The position numbers and the translations under genes are program-made. DNA of 64,000 bases from assembly GCA_023935145.1 (NCBI GenBank), contig CM043700.1, positions 29,559,001 through 29,623,000 of the forward strand, in the 5' to 3' direction. The DNA comes from Bretschneidera sinensis. Its lineage: Eukaryota; Streptophyta; Magnoliopsida; Brassicales; Akaniaceae. The notes beneath the pieces were generated by a model, which was not told where the DNA came from, did no database searches, and worked only from the letters and a program-made list of their open reading frames with translations. Below, one piece after another: positions 31,798-42,223 of the stretch (its first letter is position 1; each line of letters starts with the position of its first letter).

Positions 31798-33429
31798 TAA
31801 CCCCCAACTAGCTTATTGCTAGTCCCTAGCAATTCAAGCAAAAACAAGAGATGAATTCTACAGTGGGAATCAAAACAAAGTAAAACAATGTTAGTGTTAA
31901 ACCAAGAGTAATTCACTTTTGTCTCAAAAATCGCACATAACACACGACATATAGAATCATTAAATTTCACCCAAGTCCAAAAGTAATCTAAACATCAGTC
32001 TTAGAATCATTATTGACTCTTAACATCCATCTTACCACAATCCATTAATCTGAACACCCGGATGATTTTATGCACAACATTCATGAATATAAGTCTTGGC
32101 CTCTAAGAACATAATAAATTACGTGACATCAATCACAAGTCAAGCTCTATAGGCTTACTTTTCAAATCACTCACTATTATTGTAGAAAAAATCACATTAC
32201 ATTGGATCAATAGGTCTTTACTAAGCTTGTAACGTTAGGCTAAGGTAAAGGTTAAGAAAGAACGGGAAGGATTCAATAAGTAAAAGAACTTAATCTCTTA
32301 GTTTTGAACACAACTCTTTAAGCACTGGATAACCTTACTTCAATACCCAACTCTTCCAACCATTTTCCGAGCATTTCTTTCAACAAATCACCATTTTCTT
32401 TTCTTTCTTTCTTCTTTCTTTGCCATAATTCACTTCTTTTTTTTATTTTGGCACATAAGACCATTCACCTCCTTTTTCATCATTTTTTTTCTTTTTCACA
32501 ACCCCCAACTTATCTCTTTTCGTGTATTTGGGCTATGGTAGTAATATTTTTTTTCTCATACTTTCATCCTTACTCCTCTTGAGTGCTTCTCAACAAATGT
32601 GTATAACTAAGTTCTTTTAAAATGAAGGTAAGGATAAAATATTTTAGGCTTATAAAAGTGAGTAATTGGACTATTGAAAGAAACAAGGCTCAAATTCTTT
32701 TTCAAGAAAAAGGCTCAAATGGGTGACTAGTGATAAATATAGCAATGGTAAGTTTGGAAGGCTCAAACAGTTCAAAAATGTCCTATATCATATCCTAAGT
32801 AGTGTGCATTCCAGAAATTCACCTCAAGTGATTATCAAATAAGTTCTAGAGCTTGTCAAGATGGCAAAAGTATTCACAAAACAATCACACATAAAACTTA
32901 TCTAGATACTTTAGACTATTCATACAATCTTACTACAAACTAGAGTCTCAAACCAAATCAAGATGACACTTAAATTATTCTCAAACCGAAGCAAGATTTA
33001 ACTACTTCTAAATGCTATATGCTATCTCAATTAAGCTCATATCATTGACATGTGAATTACATCCAAGGCTAACACAAAGCATTCTAAAAACAAACAAAAA
33101 GGGAGAACGATACCAATCAGTTCAACATGAAAAACAGGAATATGTTTCCTCCACCCCCAACTTAAAATAAGCATTGTCCTCAATGTGAAAGCAAGAGTTA
33201 AGGAAACTCTCTTTGTAGCCAAAAGTGCACAGAAGCTGAAAATTGTGCACCACCATTTGAACTGCTTCGTATATTTGTCCCTGAAAAAGAAATACGAAAG
33301 TAAAATTGGAAAACAACAAAATAATAATAAAAAATAAGAAAAAGAAGTATGAAAAATAGTAAAAATAAAAAGATATGTTGTGGGTTGCCTCCCATGAGTG
33401 CTGAGTTTTACATCTTCAGCCAGACGCTC
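31798..33429 (-). other. Element E 3' non-coding region
   Basis: Starts with a polypurine tract (GCTAGTTGGGGGTTA on minus, 31798-31812). It is followed by ~1.3 kb also found in G, a second tract near 33150-33165 and the conserved post-ORF box at 33380-33425. No coding. Confidence 0.65.
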
Positions 33430-35122
33430 TTATTCCCTCCTAGACAAACATAGATTGAATGCACCAACCACTGCTTCATTACAAAATTTTGTGCTTATAT
33501 GCTTTAGCGAGGCCTTAAGGATGTCATCAGTAACATCCGCAAATTCTGGCTCGATATATGCTCTTGTGAAACCATGTGTGAGGGTGGACTCCAATGGATT
33601 AAGGTGCTGGACCTTTTCTATGAATGAGTCAATCATGTATGCTTAGTGGGTTTCGTCCATATCCTCTTATTTTTTTGTTGTTGGGATACGTAATAATTTA
33701 CCACTTTGTGTCACAATGGCATTCACTTCCTTCAAATTCTTTTGTGCTAGGTGTTGACCATGGGATGTGGACTGAGCTTGAGAAGGGAACTTACCTCGCT
33801 CAGTCACACTTAAGTATGTCATTAATTTGGACACTTGGCTCTTTATCTCTTTATTTTCTTCAATAGCCTACGTAATTAAAGATTCAAGTCTTTGATTAGT
33901 CTTATCATATGCCACAATAAAAGCATGCAAAGTTTCTTCTAAAGCACTCCTAGAGGGTGCAAGTGCATAATATGGTGTAGGATATGATCTAAGGGGTTAT
34001 GTAGGCGGCTGGTTTTCAGATTTCCAGCTGAGATTGGGATGATTCCGCCACTCTGGATTATAGGTATCAGAGAAAGGTGAAAGAGACTTCTTGTACATAC
34101 CTAAGGCATTACATTGTTCCTTATAAATCCCTTTCATCTCCACAAATGTGAGACATTCTTGGGTGAGATGATCTACCCCGCCACACACAAAACATGGTTC
34201 AAAAGATTTTGCATGATTAGCTATGTGTGTTGGCTTTAAGCTCTTAGTCTTTAACACTTCTAGTTCCCTAGTGAACATCTTGACCTTGGCCTTAAGGTTA
34301 TCCTCTTCCCTAAGATAGTAAATTCCACCACCATTTGGTTTCCTTACAGGTCATAACCTATTTGTGCTTTCAGTAGCACTAGGTCCAGTCCAAGTGTGAG
34401 CTTTTTCAGTAAGCTCATTGAGGTACTCTATGGCCTCATAAGGATCTTTCTCCAAGAATTCACCATTACACATCATCTCCACAAATTGGCGCTCCCTATA
34501 TGTAAGTCCCTCATAAAAATAGCTCACTAAGCACCAATTCTCATATCCATGGTGAGGGCACATACTCAACAACTCTTTAAATTTCTCCCAAGATTGATAT
34601 AAAGTCGCACTATCCTTTTGTGAAAAGGTGGAGATTTGCCTTTTTAAATCATTGGTCTTATGTTGGGGGAAGTATTTATTAAAAAAAAATCCGAGTCATC
34701 TCAATCCACGACCCAATAGATCGTGGTCTCAGTGAGTATAGCCAACTCTTAACTCTATCCTTCAAAGCAAAAGGAAAGAACTTAAGTCTCACAATGTCAG
34801 CAGCTGCATCTTGACTATGAAAAGTCGCAACTACTTTCTCAAACTCTCTAATGTGCACATATGGGTTTTCACTTTCCAAACCATGAAATGTAGGGAGTAA
34901 TTGTATCATCCCTATTTTAAAATCTAGTTGGCGAGTATTGGCTGGAAACATGATGGATGATGGTGTGGCTATGCGTGTAGGGTTTAGGTAATCCTGAAGG
35001 GTCCTAGGAGGTTCATATTCATGTTCACTCATTTCTTCGGGACTAGATGGATTGTCAAAAAAAGGATTTAGAAAAGAATTTAATTCTGACCCTAACACAA
35101 GCCTACAAGAAAATCTACCCAA
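33430..35122 (-). pseudogene. gag: Element E gag plus pre-RT linker (non-autonomous)
   Basis: The capsid region contains FHGLESENPYVHIREFEKV, LKDRVKSWLYSLRPRSIGSW, then FKELLSMCPHHGYENW and LTYRERQFVEMMCNGEF. The zinc knuckle CFVCGGVDHLTQEC is canonical. A homopolymer run (A9 at 34680) causes a frameshift at TRIFF. Further stops lie near 34350, 33996, 33890 and 33640. After RGKFPSQAQ the sequence jumps past protease to the pre-RT linker (LNPLESTLTHGF) and ends before RT, next to the conserved box. It has no enzyme domains. Confidence 0.8.
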
Positions 35123-35322
35123 AGTGTCTCTATATCGGGGTATGCAAGATCACAAAATGATAAAATAAAAAATTAATGTAGCAAGCTAAAAGAAGGAACA
35201 AAGTTACTGCCTTTACAAACTGCTGAAAAGAAAAACTATCTATAATTCTTCTACCGTCTTGTCTCAAAGTTGACAATCTTCCTTGCACTTAAGCGTGTCT
35301 CCCCGACAACGGCACCAAAATT
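35123..35322 (-). other. Element E leader and primer-binding site
   Basis: Short leader. The PBS at 35301-35317 reads CCCCGACAACGGCACCA on plus, which is the tRNA-Asp site with two transitions. It lies 5 bp from the LTR. Confidence 0.6.
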
Positions 35323-35800
35323 TGATTACGCCTAAAGTATAACGCGATAGTTGTAGCACGGCTTTGGGGTGTCGATTCCACAGGGAGACAAACTAACTAC
35401 AAGAGAAAGTGCAAACCTTAAAACGAATGATAAAAGTTAAACGAGAAAATCTGAGTTTGAAGTAGTGTGAAATAATTGTGTAAATATAATAAAGAACAAC
35501 AAGGGTCCGGGAATTCTCCCTAGGTTCATTGCCTTATTCTATTCTTGATTCAATTGTTTTTATCTCGATTGCAAGTTTCACATCCCAAACAAGCAATCGG
35601 CAAATATTCAATTAAAACACATATATAAACCCTAATGTAATTGTTATGAAATACTCTTTGTTTTCAAGCACACATGACCTAACTTATAGATTATCAAGAA
35701 ACGACGATATATCATAATGATAATACCTCAGTAATGGACAAATCTATAAGAGAAATCTATCGAACTCAATCACACCTCAACAACATCACATAAGAAGAGC
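35323..35800 (-). repeat. 5' LTR of element E, truncated by plastid DNA
   Basis: Matches 30429-30909 nearly base for base, then breaks after AAGAAGAGC. The remaining ~890 bp are gone. The break coincides with the start of plastid sequence. Confidence 0.85.
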
Positions 35801-35833
35801 AAGAGCCCTCACAGCCCAGGCACAACGACGTAA

Positions 35834-35870
35834 TTATCAAGGGCGCGCTCTATCACTGAGCTAATAGCCC
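35834..35870 (-). pseudogene. trnI-GAU: trnI-GAU 5' exon (plastid-derived, dead)
   Basis: On minus GGGCTATTAGCTCAGTGATA begins the exon, followed by GAGCGCGCCCTTGATAA with anticodon GAU. Transitions G to A in the D-loop and C to T before the anticodon distinguish it from the usual plastid sequence. The 3' exon and most of the group II intron are absent, so it cannot make tRNA. Confidence 0.92.
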
Positions 35871-36170
35871 GTCGTGCGGGCCTCCTACTAGGGGCCCGCT
35901 ATGCCAAGCCAAAAGCGAGAGAAACCCCATCCTTCTCTTTCCTTTTTAGACGCCTCCATGTCCCTCCCATGTGGCAACATAGGGGCGTAAAAGGGGATCT
36001 TATCAACTTGTTCCGACCTAGGATAATAAGCTCATGGGCTTGGTCTTACTTCACCGTCGAGAAATGAAAAAAGGCTTCCATCTCCAAGTTTAACTCAGAT
36101 GTAGCTCGCTTCTTTTTGGGTGTGAAGTAGTGTCAAACCAAAATACCCAACAAGCATTAGCTCTCCCTGA

Positions 36171-36212
36171 AAAGGAGGTGATCCAGCCGTACCTTCCAGT
36201 ACGGCTACCTTG
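36171..36212 (-). pseudogene. rrn16: 3' end of plastid 16S rRNA gene (fragment)
   Basis: On minus it ends GGCTGGATCACCTCCTTT, bearing the anti-Shine-Dalgarno core, with one substitution (ACGGCTGG for GCGGCTGG). Only ~42 nt remain; the homology stops at CAAGGTAGCC. Confidence 0.92.
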
Positions 36213-36880
36213 AAGTTAGGAACTGGTGCAGCTGGTGGAACTGAGGGAACTTGATAAACGTCGTGATCTTCAGGTTGTACTTGTTAAGGTCGAACTCCAA
36301 CTTGTCCCAATATTTTGGTTGTACTAACGGTATATTGGGTGGGATAACTGCAGCATTGGCTCGATCCTACCTCTGCTAGATGTTTAATTGTCCTTAGAGA
36401 ACTTGGTGAATAGCTGAAACATTGGGAAATCCCATGTGAGTCACTGTGATTGAGGGATAACCTTGTTCTCGACTCACAAGTCTAGGTGGCATCCGTACCC
36501 CACTAGGTAGCTAGACTCCAAGGGGCGGTGGCCTATTGATAAGTGGAGCGTGCATGACTTGAGGCTTTGTTGGAGCATTAGTCCTTGCAATAGATACCTA
36601 TGTAACATTCAAATCTTTAGTGAGAGTCTTTGCATTACTATGAGGTAAAACTCAAGTATATGTTATAGGTATATCAGAGTCATTTCCCTTGGGGAATGCC
36701 CTTGAGGACTCTGCTTCATATTGCACAAAACCTCTCATATCGTTGTGGTTACTAGAGTAAGTATCCACATAACGTGGTCTTCAATCAATCAGCATGTTAT
36801 TTCCTAAACTCGAATCATTTGTTATTGGCTCTGAGCCTATTGCTGAGTCATTTGTTGTTGGCTTTGAGCTTCTTGTTGAG
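36213..36880 (-). pseudogene. Element L gag-like remnant, downstream part
   Basis: Read on minus, continuing from 41704: repeated Gln-rich units (QEAQSQQQMTQ, then QAQSQ), followed by RPRYVDTYSSNHNDMRGFVQYEAE and later IPLVQPKYWDKLEFDLNKYN. Stops are frequent. It resembles the N-terminal part of a Ty3/Gypsy gag, but I cannot name the family with confidence. It is cut on the left by the plastid insert and on the right by element H. Confidence 0.45.
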
Positions 36881-37257
36881 TGTAATACTGGTATTCATAA
36901 AGTAAGGGCAAAGAAGTAATTTAATAAATACAACATGAAGTTTAAATAATATAATTACGCGAAGGATTTAGTATTGAATAAAATAATTCTTTTGAAAAAA
37001 AAATCGGGACGTAGACATCATTAAAAGAAAAGAAAAAAAAAACTTTAGACCTGAACGTCCAGAAGCAAGAAAAGGAAAGAAAAGGAAAAAATAATAATAA
37101 AAAAAGTCAAAAAAAAAAAACAAAGTAAAAAAAGAGTGGCAACAGGTGGCAAAACCTACTGCCAAGAAAAATGAAGGAAATGGCTTGAGTGACACATTTT
37201 CTTGTCGTGGCAGTGAAATGGGGGTGGGTTGTGTGTGTGCGTTGAGTTGAAAATTTT
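36881..37257 (+). repeat. Truncated 5' LTR of element H
   Basis: Near-identical to 40294-40655. Homology stops near 37257, after GTGCGTTGAGTTGAAAA, so about 1 kb of LTR, the PBS and probably gag were deleted. Confidence 0.75.
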
Positions 37258-38494
37258 TGGGGCTGCAACTTACAAATTCATGGAGACTTTTAGGAGGGGG
37301 CTGCTGAGGCCAAAGTAAAAAATTTTGTATATATATACACCTCTGTGAAATCGTTTACGATTTCACATAGTTTATCTTAATTTCTCGTTTTTCTCTAAAT
37401 ACTTGGGTGCAAAATATTTCTATTGAAGTTCCCACTAGAGATAGAGTGATAATCATAAATGCTCACAAAGGTTGTCTGATTCGTATTAGTGATAGAAAAA
37501 GTTGAAGCGGATTTATTATCTTTGAATATATATAATGTTGAGAATGAATTGATTGTCGACGTATTATGCTTGGGTTAATTGTCCTACAAAGAAGATAGTG
37601 TTCAAAAGATAGACATAAGAAGTTTAACTTTTAGAGAGAATATAAAATACTCTCGAACTATCTTATTTTGCTCTGACCACTAGGAGACGGTTGAAGAAGG
37701 ATTGTGAAAAGTAATTGGCATACATAATGGATTCTAGAAAGGAAAATAGGAAGTTAGAATAAATCTTAATGATGAAAGATTATTCTAATGATGAGTTGTC
37801 TAGGTTGCCTCCAAGTAGGGAGATTAAATTTTCTATTGATGTGATACCAGGATTATCACATATATTTAATAGCACCCTAAAGAGTGACAACCACTGGGTT
37901 AAGAGAGTTGAAAGCTCAAGAGTTGTTAGATAAACAATTTATTTGATTTAAGGTGCTGCTATAAGGAGCCCATGTAATGGTTGTGAAGAAAGAAAAATGG
38001 AACGATGAAATTGTGTATAAACTACAAATAGTTGAATAAGAACAAATATCGTTTTTCCATGATAAATAAATTGGTTGAACAGTGTAAAGAGTGAGAGTGT
38101 TTTCTAAGTTAAACCTGAGATTAGGTTATCACCATTTGAGGATAAAGAAGGAAGACGTGCCTAAGGCTGCCTTTAGGACACGTTATGGTCATAAGTTTTT
38201 TTTGTGATGTCATCGGATTGACAAATGCTCTAGCAACATTCATGGATGTGATAAATAGGGTGTTTAAATTATTTCTTAGTAAAATTTTGGTTATAAGTAT
38301 TGATGACATTTTAATATATTCTAACAACAAGGAAGAACATGTGAAACATTTGGCAGTGTGTTGGAGATTTTGAAGAGAGAGAAATTATATACAAAGTTTT
38401 CTAAGTATGAGTGTTGGCGGAAGGAAATAACTTTCTTGGAACATGTAATTTCGGGAATGGCATAACAGATGATCTAAAAAAAAATTAATATGTA

Positions 38495-38582
<88 letters not shown>

Positions 38583-40060
38583 TAGAGGCAATTTTAAGTT
38601 AGGAGAGACCAACTAATATGACTGAGATTAGAATCTTCTTGGGGTTAGCTGGTTATTATAGAAGATTCTTTCCGAATTATAGTCTTTATTATTGTAATAT
38701 GGTTGAATAGATTGACCAAGAAAAATGTGAGATTTGTATGGTGAGGGAAGTGTGAGAAAAATTTCTAATTACTAAAGGAGAAATTGACTACAGCTCCAGT
38801 ATTGGTGTTTTCTTTCTGATGATGAAGGATTTATGGTGTATAGTGATACGTCACATCAATGATTGTGATATGTGTAACATAGGAAAGTTGTGGCCCATAT
38901 TTCTAGGCAATTAAAGATTCATGATAGAAATTACCATAATCATGACTTAGAATTGGCTGCTATAGTGTTTACTTTAAAAGATTGGAGACATCATCTGTAT
39001 ATAGCTACTTGGGAGATATTCGTAGGTTATAAGAGTTTGACATACTTACCGGCCCAGAGAGAGTTGAATTTGAGACAAAGACGGTGGATGAAGTTGATTA
39101 GTGATTATGATTGTACAATTCACTATCATCTAGATAATACAAGGGTGATAGCTGATGTATTGAGTAGAAAGTCTACAAGAAGTTTAATTGCGCGCTATTG
39201 GGAGTACTGAGGTGAAATTGATGATAGATTTAAAAGAGATAAGAATGAAGTTGAAAATCAAAAAGAGAGGATCATGGTTAGCGAATATAGTGGTACAGCC
39301 ATTCATAGTAAAATATTTTAGAGATTCAAGGTAGAGATGAAGAGATAGAAAAGATTTAGCATTGAGTGTTTACTAAAAAAACCATTTTGAATTCAAAAAT
39401 CGAAGTAAGGATACTTTAGGTATTGGAACATAGGATTGTGTTCCCAATGATGTGGAGATGAGAAAGGAGATACTAAGAGAGGCTCATGATTCTGTATATT
39501 TCCTGTATCTAGGTAACAATAAGAAGTATAGAGGATTGAGACAAAAATTCTGATGGTCAGGATTGAAAAAAGATGTAGCTGAGATTGTGAGGTTGTATGG
39601 AGTACCATGGATCATAGTATCAAATTTGTATTGGGATGGCACAGGTTAAGACATTGTATGGTTGGAGGTGTAGAACTCCTATATGTTGGGAAAAAAATGG
39701 AGAGAGAAATATATATGGTCCATCAATTATTGAGTTAACAATTGAGAGGATCAAATTTGTTATAGAGAACTATAAAGCAACACAGAGTAGATCGAATAGC
39801 TATGCTAATAATTAAAGGAGATCTCTTAAGTTTCAAGTAGGTGATTGGGTGTATTGAAAAATATCTCAATGAAAAGGTGTATTGAGATTTAAACAGGAAA
39901 AGAAAGCTGAATCTGAGGTTTGTGGGACCCTGTGAGGTGGTTGAGAAAGTTGGACTAGTTGTGAATAGCTTGGTCTTACCTCCAGAGTTGAAGCAGTGGC
40001 ATAAGGTATTTCATGTTTCACTTTTAAGAAAGTGTTTACATGATGAATAATATAATAGTT
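37258..40060 (+). pseudogene. Element H pol remnant (PR, RT, RNase H, IN)
   Basis: Heavily decayed but in order. A protease-like VEADLLSLNIYNVEN lies near 37500. The RT start is LSRLPPSREIKFSIDVIPG near 37800. RT palm is GLTNALATFMDVINRVF with ISIDDILIYSNN (38215-38330). RNase H is HDRNYHNHDLELAAIVFTLKDWRHHLY (38920-39000) and NLRQRRWMKLISDYD, VIADVLSRKS. Integrase scraps lie near 39450-39640, ending LPPELKQWHKVFHVSLLRKC (about 39985-40030). No reading frame longer than ~106 codons survives. A long TA repeat interrupts RT. Coding limits are approximate. Confidence 0.75.
38503..38581. repeat. (TA)n microsatellite, about 39 units
   Basis: Uninterrupted TA dinucleotides preceded by a short TG/TATG run. 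It lies inside the RT remnant of element H and is not coding. Confidence 0.95.
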
Positions 40061-40293
40061 TGAGCTAAGCTATAGAAATTCAGAAAGTTTGGGTTTTTAT
40101 ACCAGTACGAGTATTTTAGACAAAAAGAACAAGTCTTGTGTAATAAAATAATGTTTAAATTCTGTGGTGGAATAAGGATGTTGAAGAGATTACATGAAAG
40201 TGTAAGACAAGTATGAAGAAATATTATTCACTTTTGTTTCTGAAATTAGATAAGAAAATTTCAGGGACGAAATTTTTGTAAGGTGGGTAGATT

Positions 40294-40498
40294 TGTAATA
40301 CCCATATTCGTAAAGTAAGGGCAAAAAAGTAATTTAATAAATACAACATGAAGTTTAAATAATATAGTTACGCGAAGGATTTAGTATTGAATAAAATAAT
40401 TCATTTGAAAAAAAAAATCGGGACGTAAACATCATTAAAAGAAAAGAAAAAAAACTTTGGACCTGAACGTCCAGAAGCAAGAAAAGGAAAGAAAAGAA

Positions 40499-40533
<35 letters not shown>

Positions 40534-41698
40534 GGGTGGCAGCAGGTGAACCTGCTGCCAAGAACAGTGAAGGAAATGGTGGTGACACATTTTAATGTCG
40601 TGGCAGTGAAATGGGGGTGGGTTGTGGGTTGTGTGTGTGCGTTGAGTTGAAAAATTTTATATAATTTGATAAAAATCAAGATGATTTGATATGATTTGGG
40701 ATGAAATTTAGTGGATATTCAATAAATGAAATGGAAAGAACCGGGAAGGTAGTCGGTCAAATTTAAAAACAGTGACAGCCAGTATGGGCTGGAAATAAAA
40801 AGGACACCGTGACAACCGGTACATGCTGGAAAAATTCCGTGGCAGTCGGGATAAGTAGCAAAGAAAAGAACCGAGAAGGAGTCGGTCTAAGATAATAACA
40901 ACCTGTCGACGGGTGGGAAGACGTTCCCATCATATGCATTCATTGCATTGCATCTGTTTTAATTATTGCTTGCATTATTGAAATACTGATATGTGATGTA
41001 TAAATTGTGAATTTAATTATAGATGGTTGAGTCTCACAAAAAGACACAGTTATGGTGATAAGATTATTGAAATGCTGTGGTGTATTATTGTGAATATAAT
41101 TATAAATTGATGAGTCTCATAGAGAGACAGTTATGATGATAATAACAACCTAGATGGTAGACTATGATGTGAACCTCATTACAAGGAAATTACGAGATTG
41201 TTGGTGGTATTAAGGTGATCCAATAAATAAGAGAAAGAGATAGATAGAGAATGTATATTATGACATAGGTAGTGATAGCAGAGTGCTAGTATCAAGTGTA
41301 TGAAATATAAATTGATTTAAATATTAAAAGACTGTTTATACAAATGAGTGCTTTTAGTAAATTTAATTCACTGAGCTTATGAAGCTCACTTCTCATTGTA
41401 CAATGATTTTCAGGTACCAGGCTTGACAAATAGTTTGGTGAGTTGAGGTTCAGAAGAAATCATTTTCTGTAAGCCACGTATGTGTCAACATCCTCAAACT
41501 AATGAGATAAATAAAATGAAAATTTTAATTGTAAATATTCATGCATTTTACGTCGTATAGAATGTTTAAAGATCGGATTGATGTAAAAATTTCTTTTGGT
41601 GTTATTTATTTTTATTGTTGCATATATATGTCGTGTTGGGATTCTCAAAATGTGATAACACCGTTTCGGGGGTGGCGAACCCGAGATGGGTTGTTACA
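40294..41698 (+). repeat. 3' LTR of element H (1405 bp)
   Basis: Starts TGTAATACCC after a polypurine context and ends GGTTGTTACA. It contains a TAA microsatellite at about 40498-40531. No palindromic motif cluster like those in the other LTRs was seen. Confidence 0.8.
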
Positions 41699-41703
41699 CT
41701 GAG

Positions 41704-41905
41704 TCATCTGTTATTGATATTGGCTCTGCAACTTAATCACTTGTTTAGTTGTTTGGGCTCTCTCCTCCCTAGTTTGCAGTTGGTTAGCCACCAACATGTC
41801 CATTTGGGAGTTTAATTGCCTTATGTCCTTATCAAATTTCTCTAAGCGACTTGCAGAGACATTAAAAGTAAGAGTTACCACTTGATTTGATGGAGTCTTT
41901 TTCAT
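41704..41905 (-). pseudogene. Element L gag-like N-terminus
   Basis: MKKTPSNQVVTLTFNVSA then RLEKFDKDIRQLNSQMDMLV and ANQLQTREERAQTTKQV, a probable coiled coil. It continues into the Gln-rich repeat at 36213-36880 once element H is removed. ATG at 41903-41905. Confidence 0.5.
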
Positions 41906-42223
41906 TGATCTAGTAACTGGAATATACTAGACTCACTCCCATTATGGTCACCAAAAATCTTGTTTGCACGAGAAAATATTTATATGTCAATCGAGGCTGA
42001 CTCAATTAGATTAGTACTTCTCTAGATGGGTTTGGTATTGCCTCAACTAAGAGGACTTTATAATATACTATTATAAATTCAAGGAACATAATTTAATCTA
42101 GCAGTTCATGATTGAAATAAACAGCAATTTTGAGATAACAACAAACTCAATATATTGTATTTATATCTCAAGCAACTTTGATACAAGGGTTTACAAGATT
42201 AAAACTTCAAAGTACTAGGTGCA
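41906..42223 (-). repeat. Probable LTR end and primer site of element L
   Basis: Upstream of the gag ATG, minus reads AACAAGATTTTTGGTGACC then ATAATGGGAG, an LTR-end-plus-PBS arrangement. The site loosely resembles the TGGCGAC...TGGGGA primer sites of Tat/Ogre elements. A TATAAATATTT lies just upstream (about 41971-41981). The far boundary is uncertain. Confidence 0.35.

Larger units (their letters stand above)
35801..36212 (-). other. Nuclear plastid DNA insert (trnI - 16S spacer - rrn16 end)
   Basis: About 412 bp of the plastid ribosomal operon in reverse orientation: start of the trnI-GAU intron, trnI-GAU 5' exon, the complete ~300-bp 16S-trnI spacer, and the last ~42 nt of 16S rRNA. It shows several substitutions typical of an aged nuclear copy. 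It is flanked by a retrotransposon LTR on the left and a gag pseudogene on the right, so it is clearly not in a plastid context. Confidence 0.93.
36881..41698 (+). mobile_element. Element H: decayed chromovirus-like Gypsy element
   Basis: Flanked by TTGAG (36876-36880) and CTGAG (41699-41703), a 5-bp target duplication with one change. The LTR ends are TGTAATAC...GTTACA. The 5' LTR is truncated (36881 to about 37257), while the 3' LTR is 1405 bp (40294-41698). Pol runs on plus. The polypurine context GGGACGAAATTTTTGTAAGG is typical of Del/Tekay-type chromoviruses (family knowledge). Confidence 0.8.

Noticed and set aside
35834..35870. A functional tRNA-Ile gene
   Set aside because: Only the plastid 5' exon is present, without the 3' exon, and with substitutions in the tRNA body.
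37021..37195. Phe-rich frames in the H LTRs (also 40355-40679)
   Set aside because: Translations of A-rich tracts within LTRs. No start context or conservation beyond LTR identity.
38385..38612. 75-codon minus frame with Tyr-Ile repeats
   Set aside because: Caused by the TA microsatellite at 38503-38581.
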